A stretch of 64,000 nucleotides of DNA from Bog-473 sp963756025 (lineage in GTDB: Bacteria > Actinomycetota > Acidimicrobiia > Acidimicrobiales > RAAP-2). Every line of letters starts with the position of its first letter. The stretch's first letter is position 1. Under the pieces are notes generated by a model. That model searched no databases and had not been told where the DNA came from. It saw only the letters and a list, made by a program, of their open reading frames with translations. The translations under genes and the position numbers were made by a program. The stretch lies in assembly GCA_963756025.1 (NCBI GenBank), contig CAVWMF010000006.1, positions 682,001 through 746,000 on the forward strand, given 5' to 3'. Positions 59,684-64,000 of this stretch are shown piece after piece.

Positions 59684-60127
59684 CTACTGATCTCGTTCTT
59701 GCTGCTGATCTCGTTGACACTCGTCGCACAGGCCGCGGAAGACAACCTCGGCGCTGAGCACGTTGAAGCCGGGTGCGGCACCTGACGGCACCTTCAAGTT
59801 GGGGAAGTCGGCGTCGACGTCGCGCACTTTGCCACAGCCACGGCACACGACATGGTGATGGGTGGCCTCCACGTTCGGATCGAAGCGGGCGGCGCCGGTC
59901 CCGAGGTCGAGCGCGGTGATCTGGCCCAACTCGGACAGATCGTGCAATGTCTGGTAGACGGTCTTGAGCGACACGTTCGGCATCTGCGTGCGCACCTTCT
60001 CGTAGACCTTCTCGGCCGAAGGGTGGGTGACGTCGCCTTCGAGGGCCCGAAAGATGCACTGCCGTTGGGCGGTGATCTTCCGTCCGTTGGCCCGGAAGAG
60101 GTCGGTCAGCGCATCGGGTGACTGCAT
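59684..60127 (-). CDS. Fur-family metal/peroxide-sensing repressor (PerR-like by context)
   Basis: 147 aa. Winged helix (GRKITAQRQCIFRALEGDVTHPSAEKVYEKVRTQMPNVSLKTVYQTLHDL) and a metal domain with THHHVVCRGCGKVRDVD and LCDEC (CxxC pairs for structural zinc). ATG 60127 is chosen because a perfect promoter with -35 TTGTCA and -10 TATGGT lies upstream. The operator palindrome overlaps its own promoter, so it is autoregulated. The rubrerythrin gene downstream suggests PerR type; Zur or Fur are not excluded. Confidence 0.93.
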   Translation of the reverse strand: MQSPDALTDLFRANGRKITAQRQCIFRALEGDVTHPSAEKVYEKVRTQMPNVSLKTVYQTLHDLSELGQITALDLGTGAARFDPNVEATHHHVVCRGCGKVRDVDADFPNLKVPSGAAPGFNVLSAEVVFRGLCDECQRDQQQERDQ

Positions 60128-60136
60128 GCCTTCGCC

Positions 60137-60176
60137 ACCATAGCGTCCCTCCCCGGTTTTGACAATCGTTGTCAAA
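60137..60176. promoter_or_regulatory. Divergent Fur-type operator with two overlapping promoters
   Basis: A perfect palindrome TTTGACAA-TCG-TTGTCAAA lies at 60158-60176. It contains the -35 TTGTCA of both directions: for the repressor gene, -35 at 60165-60160 and -10 TATGGT at 60142-60137 with 17-base spacing; for the small Fe-S-like gene, -35 TTGTCA 60169-60174 and -10 TACTTT 60193-60198 with 18-base spacing. One bound repressor would block both. Confidence 0.75.
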
Positions 60177-60192
60177 CAGGCGCGAAGCGCGC

Positions 60193-60198
60193 TACTTT
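60193..60198 (+). promoter_or_regulatory. -10 element of the small HiPIP-like gene
   Basis: TACTTT lies 18 bases after TTGTCA and 6 bases before GTG 60205, suggesting a leaderless mRNA controlled by the palindrome. Confidence 0.6.
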
Positions 60199-60204
60199 GC
60201 AGGG

Positions 60205-60450
60205 GTGGCCGACTACGTGATCCCCGAACCCGAACCCAAGGAGATTGACGAGAAGCTCGAGATCGAGTTCCGGCACCTCGCTGAGAATGCGGTGCTGAAG
60301 GGCAAACCGTCAGGCGCCGAAAAATGCGAGAACTGCCGGTACTACCTCGAGCCACACAAGGACATCTCCTACTGCTGGCACCCCAAGCTCCGCATCCTGG
60401 TGGGCGATCAGTGGTGGTGCCAATGGTGGGAGGCGATCCCGGAGGATTAG
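60205..60450 (+). CDS. Small protein with HiPIP-like four-cysteine pattern, 81 aa
   Basis: Not assigned to a named family. Cysteines C41, C44, C57, C72 give CX2C-X12-C-X14-C, and the sequence around the last (QWWCQWWE) resembles the W-C-x-x-W end of high-potential iron-sulfur proteins and HiPIP-like subunits of benzylsuccinate synthase. An N-terminal acid/Pro-rich part of 38 residues precedes it. GTG 60205 is set by a -10 box 6 bases upstream. Controlled with the Fur-type operator, so iron or peroxide regulated. Could carry a [4Fe-4S] cluster and donate electrons to rubrerythrin; this is inference. Confidence 0.65.
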   Translation: MADYVIPEPEPKEIDEKLEIEFRHLAENAVLKGKPSGAEKCENCRYYLEPHKDISYCWHPKLRILVGDQWWCQWWEAIPED

Positions 60451-60525
60451 AGGCACTCCGACACCGGGATCGCGCCGAGGCCGAACGCGGGAAGCCGTTC
60501 CCACCCTGTGTGGCAGGCTGGGAAT

Positions 60526-62188
60526 GTGCACCGATTTCGACGCGAGGACTCGCTGCGCCGCCTCGCCGATGAGCACTTCGACGTGCTGGTGGTGGGTGGC
60601 GGTGTCACCGGAGCGGGGGTCGCGCTCGACGCCGCCAGCCGTGGCCTGAAAACAGCCCTCGTCGAGAAGAGCGACTTCGCCTCGGGCACCTCGTCCAAGT
60701 CCTCCAAAATGATCCATGGGGGCCTGCGGTACCTCCAGCAGCGCGAATTCCGACTCGTCTACGAGAACTTGGCCGAACGCCAGCGTCTTTTGGAGAATGC
60801 GCCGCACCTGGTGAGCCCCCTGCCGTTCCTCATCCCGCTCTTCGGGCGCGACGGCGTGGTCTCCAAGACCGTGGCCCGTTCCTACTCCATCGCACTGTGG
60901 CTCTACGACATCACCGGAGGTCTGCGTATCGGCGCCCGTCACAAGCGCGTCACCAGGGATCAGGCCTTGGCCCACCTTCCGACGCTGAACACCGACCGTC
61001 TCGTCGCCGGCTTCCTCTATTTCGATGCCCGGGCCGATGATGCCCGGTTGACCCTCACCCTGGCCCGCACGGCTGCCATCGAGTACGGCGCGGTCGTGGC
61101 CAACTACACGACGGTGGTGGGTCTCACGGCGGACGAACGGGGGGTGACCGACGGCGCCCTCGTCCGTCCCGATCCGTCCGACGCCGCCAGTGAATTCCCC
61201 ATCAAGGCCCGCGTCGTGGTCAATGCCACGGGCGTCTGGGCCGACGACGTGCGGGCGCTCGACGAAGGGGCGCACCCGCGTTCGATCCGTCCGGCCAAGG
61301 GCATCCACATATCAGTACCGGCCGATCGGCTGCCCTGCGACATCGCCGCGGTCATCCCCGTTCCCCAGGACCGCCGGGCCATCTTCGTCGTGCCATGGCC
61401 CGAGACGGACCTGGTGTATCTGGGCACCACCGACACCGACTATCAAGGTCCCCTCGACGACCCTTCCTGCACACCCGAGGACGTCGACTATCTCCTGCGA
61501 GGCGGCGAACAACGTCACGACCTCCCATCTGACGCGGGCCGACGTCACGGGCGTGTGGGCGGGCCTGCGCCCGTTGCTCGCACCACCCGACAAGGGTGGT
61601 CGCGTCTCGGAGCGCACCGCCGACCTCTCCCGTCGTCACACCGTGCGCACGTCGGCGCACGGTGTCGTCACCGTGACGGGCGGAAAGCTCACGACGTACC
61701 GGAAGATGGCGCAGGACACCGTGGACGAGGTGGTGCGGCAGCTCGGAGAGTCCCCCAAGAGCCGCCGTTGCGTGACCAGGTCGCTCCGGCTCCTCGGCGC
61801 GACGGCGGCCACCAGCGATCCGGTCACCATGGCCCACCCGCGCTCGCACCTCGTGAGCCGTTACGGAACCGACTCCTCGGCCGTCCTCGCCTTGGCCGAC
61901 GATCGACCCGAGCTGCTCGAGCCCGTCATCGCCGGTCTGCCCTACACCGCAGCCGAGATGGTTTACGCCGCTCGCGAGGAGATGGCGCAGACCCTCACCG
62001 ACGTCCTGGCCAGGCGGACCCGCGCCGCGATCCAGCGGGCGCAGCCGACGATGGCGGCGGCCCATGCGGCAGCCGCGCTCATCGCGCCCGAATTGGGATG
62101 GGACGAACAGCACGCGTCCGCCCAGGCCGACGATTTCGTCGAGGCCTGCCAGAAGGAGCTCCTGACCGCTGGACTGGATCTCCCTTGA
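60526..62188 (+). CDS. glpD: Glycerol-3-phosphate dehydrogenase GlpD (one frame break)
   Basis: About 553 aa FAD enzyme. FDVLVVGGGVTGAGVALDAASRGLKTALVEKSDFASGTSSKSSKMIHGGLRYL is the FAD site and GlpD signature; AKGIHISVPADRL, GTTDTDYQGPLDDP, TVTGGKLTTYRKMA and a C-terminal helical domain follow. Frame breaks near 61500-61515, after DVDYLL. Length 3n+1. GTG 60526 is chosen with a CAGGCT hexamer upstream; GTG 60508 is another option. Oxidises G3P to DHAP; overlaps the next gene TTGA. Confidence 0.93.
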
Positions 62189-63693
62189 CGGCGCCCACTC
62201 CGGTCACCCCGATCGATGCCGAACCGGGATCGGTGACCGATCGGCTCTCCGGTGCCGTCGTCACGCTCTCGGAGCGACTGCTCGGCCGGCTGGCCGCGAG
62301 CGGCGCCGAGGTGCTCACCGACGACCTCTCACGGGCCGAAGCCGGAAGGGACTGGTGGCCACTGGCCATCGGGTGGGCTGCCGAGGGCGCCGTGCCCCAA
62401 CGCCCGGGCGTCGTCGTCCGCCCGCACACGACCGAGCAGGTCTCCGCCGTGTTGGCGGCCTGCCACGAAGCCGCCGTCCCCGTCACGGCGGCGGCGGGGC
62501 GCAGCGGTGTCTGCGGCGGCTCCATCCCGGTGTTCGGGGGGGTGGCGCTCGACCTCACCTCCCTGCACGGTCTCATCTGCGTCGACGAAACCTCCCTCAC
62601 GGCCGACGTGCGAGCCGGTACCTTCGGGCCCGATCTGGAGGAGGCTCTCGGTCGGGTCGGTGGGGGGTACACCCTCGGGCACTGGCCGCAATCGATGGAT
62701 CTCTCGACCGTCGGCGGATGGCTGGCCTGCCGCGGTGCCGGCCAATACTCCACCCGTTACGGCAAGATCGAGGACATGGTGCTCGGGCTCGAGGTGGTGC
62801 TGGCCGACGGCCGCATCGTGCGCACCGAAGGACACGGGCCCCGGGCCGCCACCGGACCCAACCTGACCCAGCTCTTCGTGGGCAGTGAAGGCACCCTCGG
62901 GGTCATCACCGAAGCGCGCTTGCGCATCCACCCTCTGCCGGCCGCACAAGAGCGGCGGGCCTTCGGCTTCGCCAGCTTCGCGGCCGGTCTCGACGCCTGT
63001 CGCAAGATGATGCGCCGTGGGGCCACCCCGGCCGTGCTCCGCCTCTATGACCGAGCCGAGTCCGTCCGCAACTTCGAACAGGCCGACACGAACGTCCTCA
63101 TCGTGCTCGACGAGACCGATCCGGCCCTCCTGACGGCGACCATGGCGATCGTCGACGACGAATGCACCTCGGCGGGCGCACGGCCGCTCGACGTCGGCCT
63201 GGTTGAGCGCTGGCTCACGCATCGCAACGACGTCTCGGCTCTCGCGCCGCTTTGGCGGGCCGGCGTCGTCGTCGACACGGCGGAGATCTCTGGGCCGTGG
63301 GCCGTTCTCCCGGATCTCTTCGAGGAGGTCGTCCGCGCCCTCGAGGCGATCGACGGCACACTGGCCGCCTCGGCCCACCAATCACACGCCTACACCGACG
63401 GCGCCTGCCTCTACTTCACCTTTGGCGGAAAGGGGCCGGAGGGCGACGATGCCTGGCGCGAGGAGTACTACCGCAAAGCGTGGGACATCGTGACCACGAC
63501 GACCATGGAGCACGGCGCCGCGATCAGCCACCACCACGGCATCGGGCTCAACCGGTCCCGTTTCCTTCCCCGTGCCCTCGGCTCGGGCTTCGACGTTCTC
63601 GTCGGCCTCAAGCAGACCTTCGATCCGGCGGGCATTCTCAATCCGGGCAAACTCGGCCTGCCCTCCCCGTTCGGGCCGGCACCGTGGTCGTGA
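62185..63693 (+). CDS. FAD-binding oxidase, alkyl-DHAP synthase-like
   Basis: 502 aa. FAD-binding domain 4: RPHTTEQVSAVLAACHEAAVPVTAAAGRSGVCGGS, TLGHWPQSMDLSTVGGWLACRGAGQYSTRYGKIEDMVLGL, NLTQLFVGSEGTLGVIT; then the C-terminal domain ending SHHHGIGLNRSRFLPRALG and FDPAGILNPGKLG. The TLGHxPQS and HHHGIG pieces are typical of alkyldihydroxyacetonephosphate synthase, which makes ether lipids from acyl-DHAP. Start TTG 62185 overlaps glpD; the glpD product DHAP would feed it. A related glycolate-oxidase-type role is possible. Confidence 0.88.
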   Translation: MTAPTPVTPIDAEPGSVTDRLSGAVVTLSERLLGRLAASGAEVLTDDLSRAEAGRDWWPLAIGWAAEGAVPQRPGVVVRPHTTEQVSAVLAACHEAAVPVTAAAGRSGVCGGSIPVFGGVALDLTSLHGLICVDETSLTADVRAGTFGPDLEEALGRVGGGYTLGHWPQSMDLSTVGGWLACRGAGQYSTRYGKIEDMVLGLEVVLADGRIVRTEGHGPRAATGPNLTQLFVGSEGTLGVITEARLRIHPLPAAQERRAFGFASFAAGLDACRKMMRRGATPAVLRLYDRAESVRNFEQADTNVLIVLDETDPALLTATMAIVDDECTSAGARPLDVGLVERWLTHRNDVSALAPLWRAGVVVDTAEISGPWAVLPDLFEEVVRALEAIDGTLAASAHQSHAYTDGACLYFTFGGKGPEGDDAWREEYYRKAWDIVTTTTMEHGAAISHHHGIGLNRSRFLPRALGSGFDVLVGLKQTFDPAGILNPGKLGLPSPFGPAPWS

Positions 63694-64000
63694 GCGGCCA
63701 GGGAGGAAGCGTCCTCGTCGTCGACGTGGGCACCTCAGGTGTGCGCGCGGCTGTCGTCCGACCCGATGCGTCCGTCGAGCACGTGCACCACGCCCCGGTC
63801 CTTCCCGACTCCCCGGCCCCCGGGCTGGTGGAGTTCGATGCCGCCGTGATGGCCGACGCCGTGCTCGAGGTGGCGCACGCCGCACTCCGCGACGGCGGAC
63901 CGGTCGAAGCGGTCGGGATCGCGAACCAGAGGGCGTCGACCATCGTGTGGGAGAAGGCGACGGGCAGACCCGTCGCGCCGGGCATCGGCTGGCAGGACCT
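63690..64000 (+). CDS. FGGY-family carbohydrate kinase (glycerol kinase-like), N-terminal part
   Basis: Partial; 103 codons before the window ends. SVLVVDVGTSGVRAAVV is the phosphate-binding start and VGIANQRASTIVWEKATGRPVAPGIGWQD is the FGGY signature as in GlpK. Together with glpD and the alkyl-DHAP-synthase-like gene it suggests glycerol use or ether-lipid making. GTG 63690 overlaps the previous stop (GTGA). The GlpK-type substrate residues lie beyond the window. Confidence 0.85.
   Translation, partial: MSGQGGSVLVVDVGTSGVRAAVVRPDASVEHVHHAPVLPDSPAPGLVEFDAAVMADAVLEVAHAALRDGGPVEAVGIANQRASTIVWEKATGRPVAPGIGWQD

Noticed and set aside
60508..63693. A 1061-aa protein joining GlpD and the alkyl-DHAP-synthase-like domain
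   Set aside because: The middle third (61505-62185) has no GlpD features in this frame; they continue in another frame to a stop at 62188. The long frame is due to the break near 61505.

Overview
High-GC (visibly around 65-70 %) chromosomal DNA of an actinomycete-type bacterium (Actinomycetota). Evidence: a mycothiol S-conjugate amidase (mca), a WhiB protein, two F420/flavin luciferase-like enzymes and a PPOX-fold F420-type protein, a GTP-dependent PEP carboxykinase, the PspA-HtpX-PspAB set, and the order fakA-recG-rsmD-coaD-yceD-rpmF-plsX-acpP-rnc-mutM-smc-ftsY-ffh-rpsP-khpA-rimM-trmD-rplS. Many genes have a TANNNT hexamer 5-8 bases before the start codon, the layout of leaderless actinobacterial mRNAs. 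A deep lineage such as Acidimicrobiia is my guess; the sequence alone does not prove it. No tRNA, rRNA, CRISPR array, phage or intact transposase was recognised.

Layout. 1-7.1 kb: acetyltransferase end, RecB-like nuclease, PAP2 phosphatase, DsbA-like protein, luciferase-like oxidoreductase, purK, an open frame joining purE to a YdjC/ChbG deacetylase, and mca. 7.2-12.6 kb: the pspA-htpX-pspAB envelope-stress group, a tyrosine phosphatase, phhB, fumC and a PPOX protein. 12.7-15.9 kb: dprA-comM. 16-19.6 kb: a 3.4-kb island bounded by a second, diverged copy of the comM 5' end, holding an FtsX-type permease without its ATPase and a decayed MDR dehydrogenase. 19.6-24.7 kb: a five-gene overlapping operon, trypsin-like protease-MoxR-DUF58-VWA-VWA. 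24.8-27.9 kb: small Cys-rich protein, SPFH protein, NfeD-like protein, enoyl-CoA hydratase, YraN. 28-46.7 kb: the conserved translation, SRP, SMC and lipid housekeeping block on the minus strand. 46.8-58 kb: rpmB, thiL, pckG, an MFS transporter, a CoA-transferase family III protein, galK, trpD, an acyl-CoA dehydrogenase and an LCP cell-wall ligase. 58-60.5 kb: whiB, then a likely oxidative-stress/iron group of DUF3501, rubrerythrin, a Fur-family regulator and, divergent from a perfect palindrome, a small protein with a HiPIP-like cysteine pattern. 60.5-64 kb: glpD, an alkyl-DHAP-synthase-like flavoprotein and the start of an FGGY kinase.

Data quality. About twenty genes are split by single-base reading-frame breaks, including genes expected to be essential (smc, rnc, thiL) and others that are widely conserved (recG, fumC, trpD). 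Genes with one break have length 3n+1, those with two 3n+2, and trpD with three 3n, so the typical error is one extra base. I therefore give whole-gene coordinates and name each break. Two apparent protein fusions (HtpX-PspAB and possibly PurE-YdjC) may come from the same errors.
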